Positions 36,113-45,483 are shown, counted from the stretch's first letter. The stretch is DNA of 64,000 bases from Paenibacillus sp. FSL K6-1330 (GCF_037976825.1 NZ_CP150269.1:269001-333000), one strand, 5' to 3'. A program made the numbers and translations. Notes: generated by a model not told the origin, from the sequence alone.

Positions 36113-37207
36113 ATGAATACCTATAAGCTTTTGACACCAGGACCTTTGACGACAACCAAGACGGTGAAAGAGGAGATGCTCTTTGACCGCTGTACATGGG
36201 ATGATGAGTATAAATCGATTACGCAAAAAATCAGATCGCAGCTCCTGGCACTCGCCGGGGCGGATGCGGCACAATACACAGCGGTACTGATGCAGGGAAG
36301 TGGAACGTTTGCCGTCGAAGCAGTGATGACATCCACCATATCGAATGACGATAGAGTGCTGATTGTAACGAACGGCGCCTATGGTGAGCGGATCGTCAAA
36401 ATGGCAAAGTATATTGGATTGAATTATGAGGAGTACCAAGTGAATTACGATGAACATCCAAGCGAGGATGAACTGCGAGCTATACTGCATAAGGATGAAG
36501 GTATTACGCATATCGCAATGGTACATTGCGAGACGACAACCGGGATTCTGAATCCGCTGGAGATGGTCTCGACGTTGTCCAGAGAATATGGAAAGACCCT
36601 CATTATCGATGCAATGAGCAGCTTTGGCGGCATGGAAATCGATGTTCAGGGACTTGGCATCGATTATCTCATCAGCAGTGCGAATAAATGCATCCAGGGC
36701 GTTCCGGGGTTTGGATTCGTCATCGCCAAGCTGGACAAGCTTGCAGCCTGCGAAGGGATTGCGCGCAGCTTGGCGCTCGATTTGTATGATCAGTGGAAAG
36801 GCATGGATCAGGACGGAAAATGGAGATATACTTCGCCGACCCATGTCGTGGCTGCCTTCTCCAAAGCGTTGGATGAGCTGAACGAAGAAGGCGGTGTATC
36901 GGCGAGATTCAGCCGTTACCAGAATAACAATCGCCTGCTGCGTGAGAGATTGGCGCAGATCGGCATCCAGTCTTATATTACTGATGATAAGCAATCTCCG
37001 ATCATCACGACATTCTTATTCCCGAGTGAAGGGTTTAGCTTCGAACACTTTTACGCTTATATTAAAGAAAGGGGCTATGTGATATATCCGGGCAAGCTGA
37101 CCGACGTGGATACCTTCCGAATTGGGAATATCGGAGAAATCTATGAGCAGGATATCGAACAGTTATGTCATATTATCGAAGAATATAGGGGAGTGATGGC
37201 ACAATGA
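36113..37207 (+). CDS. phnW: 2-aminoethylphosphonate-pyruvate transaminase
   Basis: This 364-residue PLP-dependent aminotransferase moves the amino group of 2-aminoethylphosphonate to pyruvate, giving phosphonoacetaldehyde and alanine. Visible marks are the start 'LLTPGPLTTTKTVKEEML', the cofactor Asp in 'LIIDAMSSFGG' (D166) and the Schiff-base Lys in 'SSANKCIQGVPGFGF' (K192). Length and motifs match PhnW. The stop overlaps the phnX start by 4 bp (ATGA), so the two pathway enzymes are coupled. Confidence 0.95.
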   Translation: MNTYKLLTPGPLTTTKTVKEEMLFDRCTWDDEYKSITQKIRSQLLALAGADAAQYTAVLMQGSGTFAVEAVMTSTISNDDRVLIVTNGAYGERIVKMAKYIGLNYEEYQVNYDEHPSEDELRAILHKDEGITHIAMVHCETTTGILNPLEMVSTLSREYGKTLIIDAMSSFGGMEIDVQGLGIDYLISSANKCIQGVPGFGFVIAKLDKLAACEGIARSLALDLYDQWKGMDQDGKWRYTSPTHVVAAFSKALDELNEEGGVSARFSRYQNNNRLLRERLAQIGIQSYITDDKQSPIITTFLFPSEGFSFEHFYAYIKERGYVIYPGKLTDVDTFRIGNIGEIYEQDIEQLCHIIEEYRGVMAQ

Positions 37208-38022
37208 ACCGAATCGAAGGCGTTATATTGGACTGGGCCGGAACGGCTGTGGATTTTGGATGCTTTGCACCGGTGAACGTGTTTGTCGATATTTTTAAGA
37301 ATGCGGGCATTGAAGTGACGATGGCTGAAGCAAGAGCACCGATGGGGATGCTGAAGATCGATCATATTCGTGCCATGCTATCCATGCCGAGAGTGTCGGC
37401 GCTATGGGAAGCGAAGTACGGAAGAGCCTTCGATGAGCAGGAAGTGGAACGGCTGTATGCAGAATTCGAGCCGGCGTTGATGGCTTCTTTATCCGAGTAC
37501 ACGGACCCGATTCCGGGTGTTATTGAGACGGTTGAAGCATTGAAGGGTCAAGGCTTGAAGATTGGTTCTACGACAGGTTATACGAGCAGCATGATGGAGG
37601 TCGTGGTGGCAAATGCCCGGCAAAAGGGCTACAGCCCGGATGTCTATTTCACGCCGGATGACACGAATTCCCAAGGAAGACCTTATCCGTACATGATTTA
37701 TCGGAACATGGAGTCTCTGCGGTTATCGGCATCCTGGAAGGTCGTTAAGGTGGGGGATACCGTCTCGGACGTAAAGGAAGGCGTGAACGCAGGTGTATGG
37801 TCGGTTGGCGTTGTTATCGGCAGCTCGGAAATGGGCCTGAGTTCAGAAGAGTATCATGCCCTGTCAGAATCAGACCGGGAAGCTGCGATCTCGAAAACCG
37901 AACAGACATTTATCCAGCATGGGGCCGACTTTACGATTCGAACGATGGACGAACTGCCGCAGTTAATCGAGAGAATTAACGACATGCTGGCTGAGGGACA
38001 AAGACCGGGGATTCAGCGCTAG
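37204..38022 (+). CDS. phnX: Phosphonoacetaldehyde hydrolase
   Basis: This 272-residue HAD-superfamily enzyme splits the C-P bond of phosphonoacetaldehyde into acetaldehyde and phosphate. The nucleophile is D10 in 'ILDWAGTAVD'. The Schiff-base Lys special to this family is K51 in 'GMLKIDHIR'. The core continues with 'STTGYTSSMM' and 'KVGDTVSDVKEG'. Together with phnW and the importer it allows the cell to use 2-aminoethylphosphonate for phosphorus and nitrogen. Confidence 0.95.
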   Translation: MNRIEGVILDWAGTAVDFGCFAPVNVFVDIFKNAGIEVTMAEARAPMGMLKIDHIRAMLSMPRVSALWEAKYGRAFDEQEVERLYAEFEPALMASLSEYTDPIPGVIETVEALKGQGLKIGSTTGYTSSMMEVVVANARQKGYSPDVYFTPDDTNSQGRPYPYMIYRNMESLRLSASWKVVKVGDTVSDVKEGVNAGVWSVGVVIGSSEMGLSSEEYHALSESDREAAISKTEQTFIQHGADFTIRTMDELPQLIERINDMLAEGQRPGIQR

Positions 38023-38151
38023 GAACCATTCAGGTCTTTCGATACGCGGATGAAGTAAAAATCACGCAAATAGATGCGCAAATTGAACAGGCAACCCGAG
38101 CGCCTGAAAGGAAAGGAAGCAGCGTTATAGGCTTCCCCCTCACCTCGCACC

Positions 38152-38184
38152 AAAAAGAGCAGTCCACTTGGGCTGCTCTTTTTC
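38152..38184. terminator. Bidirectional terminator between phnX and the next gene
   Basis: AAAAAGAGCAG and CTGCTCTTTTT form a perfect 11-bp stem with a 10-base loop. A-run and T-run on both sides let it serve phnX and the converging hydrolase gene. Confidence 0.9.
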
Positions 38185-38194
38185 TTCATTTCTC

Positions 38195-39142
38195 TTATTG
38201 CACGTACGTGCCAATAAACTCTGTTACTTCGCGGTCATATCCCTCGGGGTCGAACTGGCGCGCCATGCCGTGACCTGCTTCGGGGACGATGAACAACTTC
38301 TTTTGCTCCGGACCATTCTCGTACAGCTCATACACCATCTCGGTAGGTACGAACAAATCGCCGCCGCCATGAATGAACAGCATCGGGGTCTTGGACTTCT
38401 TGACCTGCTCCAGGGCGGATGCTTCACCGAAGGAGTATCCAGCGCGGATCTTGGTCAACAGGCTTGTGGATTGAAGCAGCGGGAAGGACGGAAGCTTATA
38501 CATGCGCTTCAGCTGATAGGTCAACTCATCCGTGACCGAGGTATACCCGCAGTCCTCGACAATGGCTTTTACCTGGGCAGGAAGCTCTTCGCCGCTGGTC
38601 ATCATAACCGTTGCGCCACCCATGGACACGCCATGTAGGACGACTTGAGCGCCTTCACTCGTATGCCCGATGACTTGATCAATCCATTTCAGATAATCCT
38701 TGCGCTCCGGCCAGCCGAAGCCGATGTAATCGCCTTCGCTTCGTCCGTGCCCTCGCGCGTCGGGAAGAAGGACGTTGTAACCCAGGTCCTCATGGTACAT
38801 TTGGGCGAATCCGCTCATCTGCTCCGAATGACCGGAGTAGCCGTGGGCAATGATGACGGTTTTATCCGTTGATACTTTGGCAGGTAAAAAATAAGCATGC
38901 AGCTTCAGACCGTCGTCTGAAGTAAGGTTCCATTCCTCGAAGCTCTGCTGGGCCCACCAATCCTTGCTGTCCGCAAAGGGATTGTCGATATTCGAGTTGG
39001 CTTCCAGGTCGGGGTTGCCATTCAGAAAGCCCTTGTCGGCGCGGGCAATAGCGACGTTATAGAAGTAGAAGCTTGCTGAAACAATAATGATAGCTAGTAG
39101 TGCGATGATAGCTGCTGACATGATCATAATCCTTTTTTTCAT
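38195..39142 (-). CDS. Membrane-anchored alpha/beta hydrolase
   Basis: This 315-residue protein begins with a single hydrophobic helix (about residues 5-27, 'IMIMSAAIIALLAIIIV'), which probably anchors it with the enzyme domain outside. The hydrolase fold has the nucleophile elbow GVSMGG, 'IIAHGYSGHSEQM' as the oxyanion region, 'DARGHGRSEGD', an Asp in 'IHGGGDLFVP' and His in 'PEAGHGMAR'. This is the S9/BAAT-like group typified by B. subtilis YqkD-type proteins. ATG 39142 follows GGGGAGG at 12 bp. The substrate is unknown. Confidence 0.88.
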   Translation of the reverse strand: MKKRIMIMSAAIIALLAIIIVSASFYFYNVAIARADKGFLNGNPDLEANSNIDNPFADSKDWWAQQSFEEWNLTSDDGLKLHAYFLPAKVSTDKTVIIAHGYSGHSEQMSGFAQMYHEDLGYNVLLPDARGHGRSEGDYIGFGWPERKDYLKWIDQVIGHTSEGAQVVLHGVSMGGATVMMTSGEELPAQVKAIVEDCGYTSVTDELTYQLKRMYKLPSFPLLQSTSLLTKIRAGYSFGEASALEQVKKSKTPMLFIHGGGDLFVPTEMVYELYENGPEQKKLFIVPEAGHGMARQFDPEGYDREVTEFIGTYVQ

Positions 39143-39358
39143 GTTGATGTATATCCTCCCCGTATTCCATGGAACACGATGAATGAAGGTGATAAGGAAG
39201 GCATATGTCGATACGATATCGTTCCTTCCACCTATCATATCGCACGTACCCTAATTAATCTATGTCGCGGATCACGTTCGTTTCGCGGGTGTTACATCAA
39301 TCCTATCGGTTGGGGTAGCCTAAAGATAAAGAGCTGCAGCAGGAGGCGAGAGAGAAAT

Positions 39359-39796
39359 ATGAACAAACCCTTCATCAGCCTAATCCTTGCCGTCGTTATG
39401 GTTATGGGTTTACCGCTGCCGTCCCATGCCGAGGGGGCCTATTCTTCACCGAAGAAGGATAGTGCACAGCTGCAATATCAGGATATGCTAATGCTATTTC
39501 TGCTTCCTCATATCGATAAAGCGGTTCGCGGGCATTATATCCATACGTTGAAGGAGCAGCCGCTTGTCTATCCCTACTTTGTGGATGTGACCGGAGTGAA
39601 GAGGGTGAACGGATTTCGCGGTTTTCATTTCATCATTACGCTTGAGGCCAGCCCGACGGTCGGTCCCCATATTATGGTGGGAAAGGACCGGCTTGTGTTT
39701 GAGGTGGCTCCGACGATTCCCGGCGGTATGGTCAAGCTGGTGGAATACAAACATCTGGAGACGTATGAGCTCCCCCCGCTTGGCAAGATATCGTGA
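39359..39796 (+). CDS. Secreted DUF3888-family protein
   Basis: This 145-residue protein has a clear signal peptide cut after 'PLPSHA' (about residue 24), then the DUF3888 core ('QYQDMLMLFLLPHIDKAVRG', 'HFIITLEASPTVGPHIMVGK'). AGGAGG lies 12 bp before the ATG. This domain is found as small exported proteins in Bacillales and its function is unknown. It is a single gene with its own terminator. Confidence 0.85.
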   Translation: MNKPFISLILAVVMVMGLPLPSHAEGAYSSPKKDSAQLQYQDMLMLFLLPHIDKAVRGHYIHTLKEQPLVYPYFVDVTGVKRVNGFRGFHFIITLEASPTVGPHIMVGKDRLVFEVAPTIPGGMVKLVEYKHLETYELPPLGKIS

Positions 39797-39836
39797 AGTA
39801 ACGGCGGTGAAACCAATCCAATGTCACATCCAAAAA

Positions 39837-39871
39837 AACAAGCAAACGCAGTTCGCGCGTTTGCTTGTTTG
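39837..39871 (+). terminator. Terminator of the DUF3888 gene
   Basis: AACAAGCAAACGC (39837-39849) and GCGTTTGCTTGTT (39857-39869) are a perfect 13-bp stem with a 7-base loop. Confidence 0.88.
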
Positions 39872-39944
39872 GCATGGACATAACGGTACGTTTATCGGGT
39901 GTCACACCCTCAAGCATTGAGTGGCAGCAGGGTGCCTGTAATGA

Positions 39945-41693
39945 TTAACGCATCTCGAAAATCGGTCGATCCGGTCCAGGATCGGCCTGGATCCAGCCGA
40001 TGGCGAGCAGAACGACGACGGCGATGAAGGCAGCCGGCAGTACCCATTTCCAGGCATATGCGAGCATTCGTACAGCCGGGGACATCATGGCAAGTATCAG
40101 CCCGATCAGTACGACGCTGAATAGGTGAATCCCTGGCGGCAGCATGAGGAACACAATATGAAAGACCGAAGTAAACATCAGAACAGGGATAAGGGACGTT
40201 CCCAGTACAATAGCCGGATGGTTTAAGGATTCGATTGGGTCCCGGGTAAATGCCGCCCATGTCAATGCCGCAAACTGGACCAGCAGCGGAATCGCAAATA
40301 AATAGCTTGCACCCGGCAGGAACCAGGTTGAACCAACAAGCAGCAGCAGGAACAGGAATGCGCCCGCCAGCAGCATCTCCAATTCATTCACTTTCTGCAC
40401 GATCCAGCGGGTGAGTGCAACATGAATGATGAAGGTTACCAGTATAAAGCTGACACTGTACAGAAACGAATCATAGGTTGCGCCTGTGGGCTGCGTCATT
40501 TTGCCGGCCCACAACGTATCGACCAGCGACCACAAGCCAAAGCTTAGCGCTGCCGAGAGCACGACGGCCAGAATCGGGGTTAGCAAGCTGATCAAACTTC
40601 CCTTTAGGAAGAGTCTAGAGATGCGGGCAAACAATACCGCTAAAGCCAGCCATATCGCCGCGAACACCACGGTGATCGGGACCGCCCATTTTGCAGGGTA
40701 ATGAACCAGCAGGCCAAATAGATTGAAGTAAATACGGTCGTCTGTTGAAGCCAGGTCAGTCAAGTCGAGATTGCCAAAATGCTTTGCCATGGCGAGTGCA
40801 TTCTCGCCTTGATGCTGCATGGTTTCAAGGGAGACGTTCTCCGTGTTGTCCATCGGGGTATGATAGGCTACCCACCCATCGCCATAGGCAAAGTTCAGTC
40901 CCGGGAGACCATGCTCAAGCGCCACCGTCAGATCGGTATCGTTCGGCAGTTGTTTGTAGAGGTCCACCAAGAGCGAGTTGCTGACAGGATTGGATACGGC
41001 CTTGGCGTATTCTTCAATGATCCGACTATTGTTGTCGCTGGTCTGGAACATAAGGGAGGATCCTTTTGATCCTCGGGCTTCAAAATTCGCAATCATGCCA
41101 ACCTCACGATGCTGTGGGTCACGGAAGAACACTTCAGCCCCCAGCAGGCCTTTCTCCTCCCCGTCTGTCAGCAGAATCCATATGTCATTCTGCGGTGGAG
41201 GCCCGGCTTGGATCGCTCTTGTCGTTTCCAGCAATGAAGCTATGCTTACCGAAGCATCATTCGCTCCGGGTCCGGTAGGGACCGAGTCATAATGGGACAT
41301 AAGCAGGAGCGGTTTGCCCGATCCGGTGCCCTTAATGACGCCCAGAATGTTCGTTAGCTGAGTGTCGGTGTCGATGTGCTTGGTTGTCAGGCGGTCATTA
41401 AATTCTTGAACGTCCGGGTTCAAGCCGAGTTGCTCCATCTGTTCCACCAAGTAAGCTCTGACTTCCGCATTGGCAGGCGAACCCATCGGATGGGGCTGCT
41501 GTGCGATCTGCTCGACATGCGCCATCGCGCGTTCGGCAGAGAATTCGGTTGCGGGTGCATCGATGCTGCTGGCCTGCGGCGGCTTCTCGAACCACAGCAT
41601 GAGGGAGATAAAGAGTATGACGGTGAGGATGGTTGTAAGCGGCAGCCAATAAGGAGGTTTGTAATCCGGCGGTCTACTCAATTGAATTTGCAT
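39945..41693 (-). CDS. M28-family membrane metallopeptidase
   Basis: This 582-residue protein has one N-terminal transmembrane helix and a zinc-peptidase domain of family M28. Its ligands are visible as His and Asp in 'SHYDSVPTGPGANDA', Glu-Glu in 'TDGEEKGLLGAE', and His in 'YHTPMDN'. About seven C-terminal transmembrane helices follow from roughly residue 330. The layout resembles the ER aminopeptidase Fxna type. The peptidase domain would lie outside the membrane and probably trims peptides. AAAGGAAG lies before the ATG. Single-gene unit. Confidence 0.9.
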   Translation of the reverse strand: MQIQLSRPPDYKPPYWLPLTTILTVILFISLMLWFEKPPQASSIDAPATEFSAERAMAHVEQIAQQPHPMGSPANAEVRAYLVEQMEQLGLNPDVQEFNDRLTTKHIDTDTQLTNILGVIKGTGSGKPLLLMSHYDSVPTGPGANDASVSIASLLETTRAIQAGPPPQNDIWILLTDGEEKGLLGAEVFFRDPQHREVGMIANFEARGSKGSSLMFQTSDNNSRIIEEYAKAVSNPVSNSLLVDLYKQLPNDTDLTVALEHGLPGLNFAYGDGWVAYHTPMDNTENVSLETMQHQGENALAMAKHFGNLDLTDLASTDDRIYFNLFGLLVHYPAKWAVPITVVFAAIWLALAVLFARISRLFLKGSLISLLTPILAVVLSAALSFGLWSLVDTLWAGKMTQPTGATYDSFLYSVSFILVTFIIHVALTRWIVQKVNELEMLLAGAFLFLLLLVGSTWFLPGASYLFAIPLLVQFAALTWAAFTRDPIESLNHPAIVLGTSLIPVLMFTSVFHIVFLMLPPGIHLFSVVLIGLILAMMSPAVRMLAYAWKWVLPAAFIAVVVLLAIGWIQADPGPDRPIFEMR

Positions 41694-41860
41694 GATAAAT
41701 ACTCACTTCCTTTTATGATCATTCAGGCGTTTCGTAAAGCGATCTTTCATCGTATGTAAGAAACGTGCTCTTACACAGCGTAGTTCCAGAATATGACATG
41801 TGTCAACATAAGATTGAGAATGATCAGCTTTCCATGCATAACACAAAGCAAGAGCCTCCA

Positions 41861-42622
41861 TCAGAATGGAAGCTCTTTAGATTTATATTCAATATTCATT
41901 TTTTCATACCATGCGTTCAGTCCGGTCCAGAGCTGTTCACAAAGCTCATATACATGATCGATCTGGAGAAGCTGACCTCGCATGACCAATTGCGCAAGTT
42001 CATCGTATCCGGAAGGCCTGGATTTCAGGGACAGTGATTCCTCCAATGTCTTGGCTCTTGTATTGTAAAATGTTCGGTTGGCAAGTCCAATCAGCTTGGC
42101 GGCCTGCCAGGTCAGATCTTTGGCCCCGAGCGGGAGGTAGCTAAAGTTACCGGATTGGACGTTGTTACGTATTTTGCCCATCGTTTCGTAGGGTTCCCAG
42201 ATCATGAATACCCGCATCGTTTCTTTGATGGCTTCCTCTGAAACCTGGAGGGGCAGCTTCCGAATCTCAGCGAGCAGGTTCGCCGGATCGTAGATTTCCT
42301 GTAGATGGACATAAGCGCCAGCTGTAATCGCCCATGAGTCGTCCACAGACGCGGCAGCCTTCAGTATGTCCTGTTTTTGTTCCATGCCGATTTCGATTTT
42401 GAAAGGGGGGTATATGAATTCGTGTCCGGTAAGGGAGACTCCGTCCTGTGTAACAACTTGAAGTTCAATGTCCGAGTAAGGGCCATCAATCCCTTGCGCG
42501 ATCGAGCCGTACAGGCCAATGGCCAGAATGTCATCGCCGTGCAATTGAAGCAGCCGGTCTTTGATTTGATGAATGATGTTCATTTTCTCTTCTCTGGTCG
42601 TAGCCGCAGGATAAGGTAACAT
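41861..42622 (-). CDS. ANT(4')-I-like nucleotidyltransferase (kanamycin nucleotidyltransferase family)
   Basis: This 253-residue protein follows the length and motif order of ANT(4')-Ia. The catalytic 'LYGSIAQGIDGPYSDIEL' supplies G-S and D51/E53, 'KIEIGM' supplies a further acid (E77), and 'PSGYDELAQLVMRGQL' corresponds to the C-terminal KNTase domain ('PSGYDHLCQFVMSGQL' in the resistance enzyme). ANT(4') enzymes add AMP to the 4'-hydroxyl of kanamycin, tobramycin and related drugs. A chromosomal homologue like this may or may not do so. GGAGGGG lies before ATG 42622. No mobile element flanks it, so it is probably intrinsic. Confidence 0.85.
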   Translation of the reverse strand: MLPYPAATTREEKMNIIHQIKDRLLQLHGDDILAIGLYGSIAQGIDGPYSDIELQVVTQDGVSLTGHEFIYPPFKIEIGMEQKQDILKAAASVDDSWAITAGAYVHLQEIYDPANLLAEIRKLPLQVSEEAIKETMRVFMIWEPYETMGKIRNNVQSGNFSYLPLGAKDLTWQAAKLIGLANRTFYNTRAKTLEESLSLKSRPSGYDELAQLVMRGQLLQIDHVYELCEQLWTGLNAWYEKMNIEYKSKELPF

Positions 42623-42818
42623 AAGGAAATCCCCTCCGAAATAAGTTAGTTATCAATATTATAATATAAATAGAACGGTTGAAAGCGGAGTGGAGTTTGG
42701 GATTCTGTGAATAAATATAAGGGTTATCCGGCATTCCATCATATGATAATATATGCTTACGGATGTGGGAAGTAGTGGTCGCCCCCGCACCCACAATTAA
42801 TAGCTGAGGTGAGAAGAG

Positions 42819-43532
42819 ATGAGTAGAGCTGAGCAGAGTCAAGGCAAGACCAAACAGGAATTGGACCGGGTTGTATTTATTGGCCGCACGTTTGAAGAGT
42901 ACACGTTTATGTTTGATTTGGAAATGTCAGAGCTTACCGGCAAAAGCATATTGGATTGCCCCTCCGGAGCGTGTTCGTTCACCGCTCACGGTTCGAAGCA
43001 TGGTCTCGATATCACGGCCAGTGATATTGCCTATGATCACAAGCCGGATGACCTGGAGGCCAAGGGACTGCAGGATATCGGGCATGCGATGGAAACGATG
43101 GAACAGGCGAAGAGTAATTATGTTTGGGACTATTACGGAGATGTAAAGGGGCTTCGTCGGCATCGCCAGCAAGCGCTCCGTGACTGCGTCCAGGATATGA
43201 GGGAGTTTCCGGATCGCTATGTCGCTGCAGTACTGCCGGAGCTGCCTTTTGCTAACGAACAGTTTCACCTGGTGCTGTCCGCCCATTTTCTGTTTATGTA
43301 CAGTGACCGATTGGATTATGACTTTCATGTCCAGACGATTCGGGAGCTGCTGCGAGTGGCCTCGGAAGTGGTGCGCATCTTCCCGTTGACCGATTTATCG
43401 GGGAGTCGTTACGGCCATTTGGACCGCTTGATTCATGAGCTGGAGGCAGAAGGCTTTCGGGTAGCGGAAGTCACTGTGCCTTATGAGTTTATGAAGAACG
43501 GCAATTCGCTGCTAAGCATTCGTAAGAGATAG
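42819..43532 (+). CDS. SAM-dependent methyltransferase
   Basis: This 237-residue class I methyltransferase-like protein has motif I as 'ILDCPSGACSFTAHGS', a loosened form of D-x-G-x-G, and a later 'LPFANEQFHLVLSAHFLFMY' (motif IV region). 'RELLRVASEVVRIFPL' follows. GAGGTGAG lies before the ATG. The substrate cannot be told. Confidence 0.82.
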   Translation: MSRAEQSQGKTKQELDRVVFIGRTFEEYTFMFDLEMSELTGKSILDCPSGACSFTAHGSKHGLDITASDIAYDHKPDDLEAKGLQDIGHAMETMEQAKSNYVWDYYGDVKGLRRHRQQALRDCVQDMREFPDRYVAAVLPELPFANEQFHLVLSAHFLFMYSDRLDYDFHVQTIRELLRVASEVVRIFPLTDLSGSRYGHLDRLIHELEAEGFRVAEVTVPYEFMKNGNSLLSIRKR

Positions 43533-43579
43533 ACAGACAGACGGATAAAATTAAGATATAGAATGAATGTAAAATAAGG

Positions 43580-43612
43580 GAGGGAGCCGGCAATCAGCTG
43601 GCTCCCTCTTTT
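43580..43612 (+). terminator. Terminator of the methyltransferase gene
   Basis: GAGGGAGCCGGC (43580-43591) and GCTGGCTCCCTC (43597-43608) with one wobble pair and four T. Confidence 0.88.
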
Positions 43613-43663
43613 GGTTGGGATGGTTTTTGCAGAGTGGACGTGCGCTCTAATTCTCTATTAGTT

Positions 43664-44281
43664 CTAATTCTCCTGTCTTACAGGAGCACGGAGAATGGTT
43701 TTCATGGAGGCGGCGGCGGCTTTTCGTGGATCGGACAAATAAATCTCATGATGCAGCCCGTCCTGGACGTAATGATGCTGTTCCATGTAGGCATACATTT
43801 TCGCCAACGTATCAGGCTCCGTGCTGTAGGGGCCGATATGCATGATTTGGATGCATAGTCCCTCATGGATCGTTTCCAACACCACTTGTTGAATGGGTTC
43901 CAGATGGTTTTTCTTGGAGAAGGCTTTGTCCCGCGCGGAACTTACGATCTCCGAGGTGACGAACGCCGGCATCCGAATGAGCAGCTTCCAATGCCATTCC
44001 TCTTTCGGAACCTCCAAACCGTACCGATCCGAGTTAACCCACCATTGTCCTTCAAGTTTAGGAACGGTAAAATCCTGAATTTCCGCCTTGCAATGTCCCT
44101 TAACGCCATAGGCAACGGTATAAAGCGCCTCGGTAGCATCCTCGAAAAGAGAGCTTTCGGGCGCACCTTGACCTTCGAATGACAGATAGAGCAAGGGGTC
44201 GAACTGCACAAGCTCAGGGGTGTTCCCGGCTGTGTAATAGGTTTTATCGCTTTTGGCTAAATCGAGTTTAGGAAGCGTCAT
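43664..44281 (-). CDS. GyrI-like small-molecule-binding domain protein
   Basis: This 205-residue stand-alone GyrI-like (SRPBCC-type effector-binding) protein has 'FDPLLYLSFEGQG' at the front and 'HIGPYSTEPDTLAKMYAYM' near the end, the conserved pattern of this family. AAAAAGGAGAG lies before the ATG. Such proteins bind or hydrolyse cyclopropanoid and other xenobiotics, or shield gyrase; none of this can be tested here. It follows a WYL regulator in the same direction with a 98-bp gap that contains a perfect inverted repeat, so the regulator may control it. Confidence 0.87.
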   Translation of the reverse strand: MTLPKLDLAKSDKTYYTAGNTPELVQFDPLLYLSFEGQGAPESSLFEDATEALYTVAYGVKGHCKAEIQDFTVPKLEGQWWVNSDRYGLEVPKEEWHWKLLIRMPAFVTSEIVSSARDKAFSKKNHLEPIQQVVLETIHEGLCIQIMHIGPYSTEPDTLAKMYAYMEQHHYVQDGLHHEIYLSDPRKAAAASMKTILRAPVRQEN

Positions 44282-44327
44282 ACGTAAATCTCTCCTTTTT
44301 GGTCATGATTTACGGCTATCATAAACC

Positions 44328-44360
44328 AACTTCACTGACTGCATAGGAGTCAGTGAAGTT
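44328..44360. promoter_or_regulatory. 13-bp perfect inverted repeat between the WYL regulator and the GyrI-like gene
   Basis: AACTTCACTGACT (44328-44340) and AGTCAGTGAAGTT (44348-44360) flank a 7-base centre. There is no T-run on the minus strand, so a terminator is unlikely. It lies 47-79 bp before the GyrI-like start and is a likely operator. Confidence 0.6.
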
Positions 44361-44379
44361 ATCTGAAGTTATCGAAGGA

Positions 44380-45357
44380 TCAGTCCTCGTAATATGCGGC
44401 CAGGTCTCGGGCTGTCTCGGAAAGAATGGTTCGCAGCTGCTGAGGCTCAAGTACATTAATTCCTCTGCCATAAGAAAGCAGCAGATAAGGCATGTATTGC
44501 AGCATCCAATCCGGATGCATACGGAATTCGGCTTCGTCGTCAGTTCTTCTTGTGACAAGATAAGGCTGCAGGAACCACTGGTTGCATATCGCGTCCAGGA
44601 CCTCGGTGAGCCCTTGAAGGCGAACGGTTACCAACGTCGTTTCGTTCTCCTTCGTATTCTGATCCTGATACTCATGAATACGGCTCATGTAGTCATGTAC
44701 CGAGAAATGCTCCGGCATTTCAAACGTGCGGCCTGTTAAGGACAGGCTGTTCATCCGGTCTACCCGGAATACACGGAGGGCTTCCCGTTGATGGCAATAG
44801 GCAATCAAATACCATTTGCCGAGCCGGTAGATCAGCCCATAGGGATCAATGTGGCGCTCCTCCGCGGAGCCGCTGAAGGACTTCGCATATTGAAGGATCA
44901 GGGTTTCCCGACTGGCAATGGCTTGCTCTAACTCGCGCAACATAGGGTGAAGCAAGGCACTCTGGGATGGCGAGGGGATATGGATGCTGCCGACATGACG
45001 CCTCAAGTCTTCCAATTGGGATTCCTGAAGACGGTGTTCAATTTTAGTTCGTGCTTTTTCAAGAGCATCCGTAAACGGATAGTCCGCTTGCCGGGCAAGA
45101 AGCACACTATGTTCCATGGCTTTAAGCTCGGTAAGTTCGAAGAACAGCGGCACGCTTAAAAAAGAGTCGGGCAGCCTGAACCCCCCGCCATGCCCCGATT
45201 CGGATATGATGGGGACTCCGCTCATACCCAGTGTGTCGATATATCGGTAGACCGTTCGGACACTTAACTCAAGTCTCTCCGCCAATTGCTCGGCTGTCAT
45301 TTTTTTATGGGATCGAAGCAGCCATAGGATGGATAACAGATAGTCCAGCTTAGCCAT
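44380..45357 (-). CDS. YafY-type regulator with HTH and WYL domains
   Basis: This 325-residue protein has an N-terminal HTH_11 domain ('LLRSHKKMTAEQLAERLELS', 'VRTVYRYIDTLGMSGVPI') and a WYL ligand-sensing domain in the middle ('DPYGLIYRLGKWYLIAYCHQ'), with the C-terminal WYL extension to the end. WYL domains bind nucleic acids or nucleotides, and YafY members act as repressors of neighbouring genes. It probably controls the downstream GyrI-like gene. The start is ATG 45357 or ATG 45366, both after a weak AGAAAGCGAG. Confidence 0.88.
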   Translation of the reverse strand: MAKLDYLLSILWLLRSHKKMTAEQLAERLELSVRTVYRYIDTLGMSGVPIISESGHGGGFRLPDSFLSVPLFFELTELKAMEHSVLLARQADYPFTDALEKARTKIEHRLQESQLEDLRRHVGSIHIPSPSQSALLHPMLRELEQAIASRETLILQYAKSFSGSAEERHIDPYGLIYRLGKWYLIAYCHQREALRVFRVDRMNSLSLTGRTFEMPEHFSVHDYMSRIHEYQDQNTKENETTLVTVRLQGLTEVLDAICNQWFLQPYLVTRRTDDEAEFRMHPDWMLQYMPYLLLSYGRGINVLEPQQLRTILSETARDLAAYYED

Positions 45358-45483
45358 GGACAGCACTCGCTTTCTTCATGTTATTTAGGTTAAATCCGGA
45401 TTAATGAAGCTATTATAACAATCCATGAGGGGGTGTGATCAAGGGTATGAAGAGGGGATTCCAGGTATAACAAATAACAAAAG

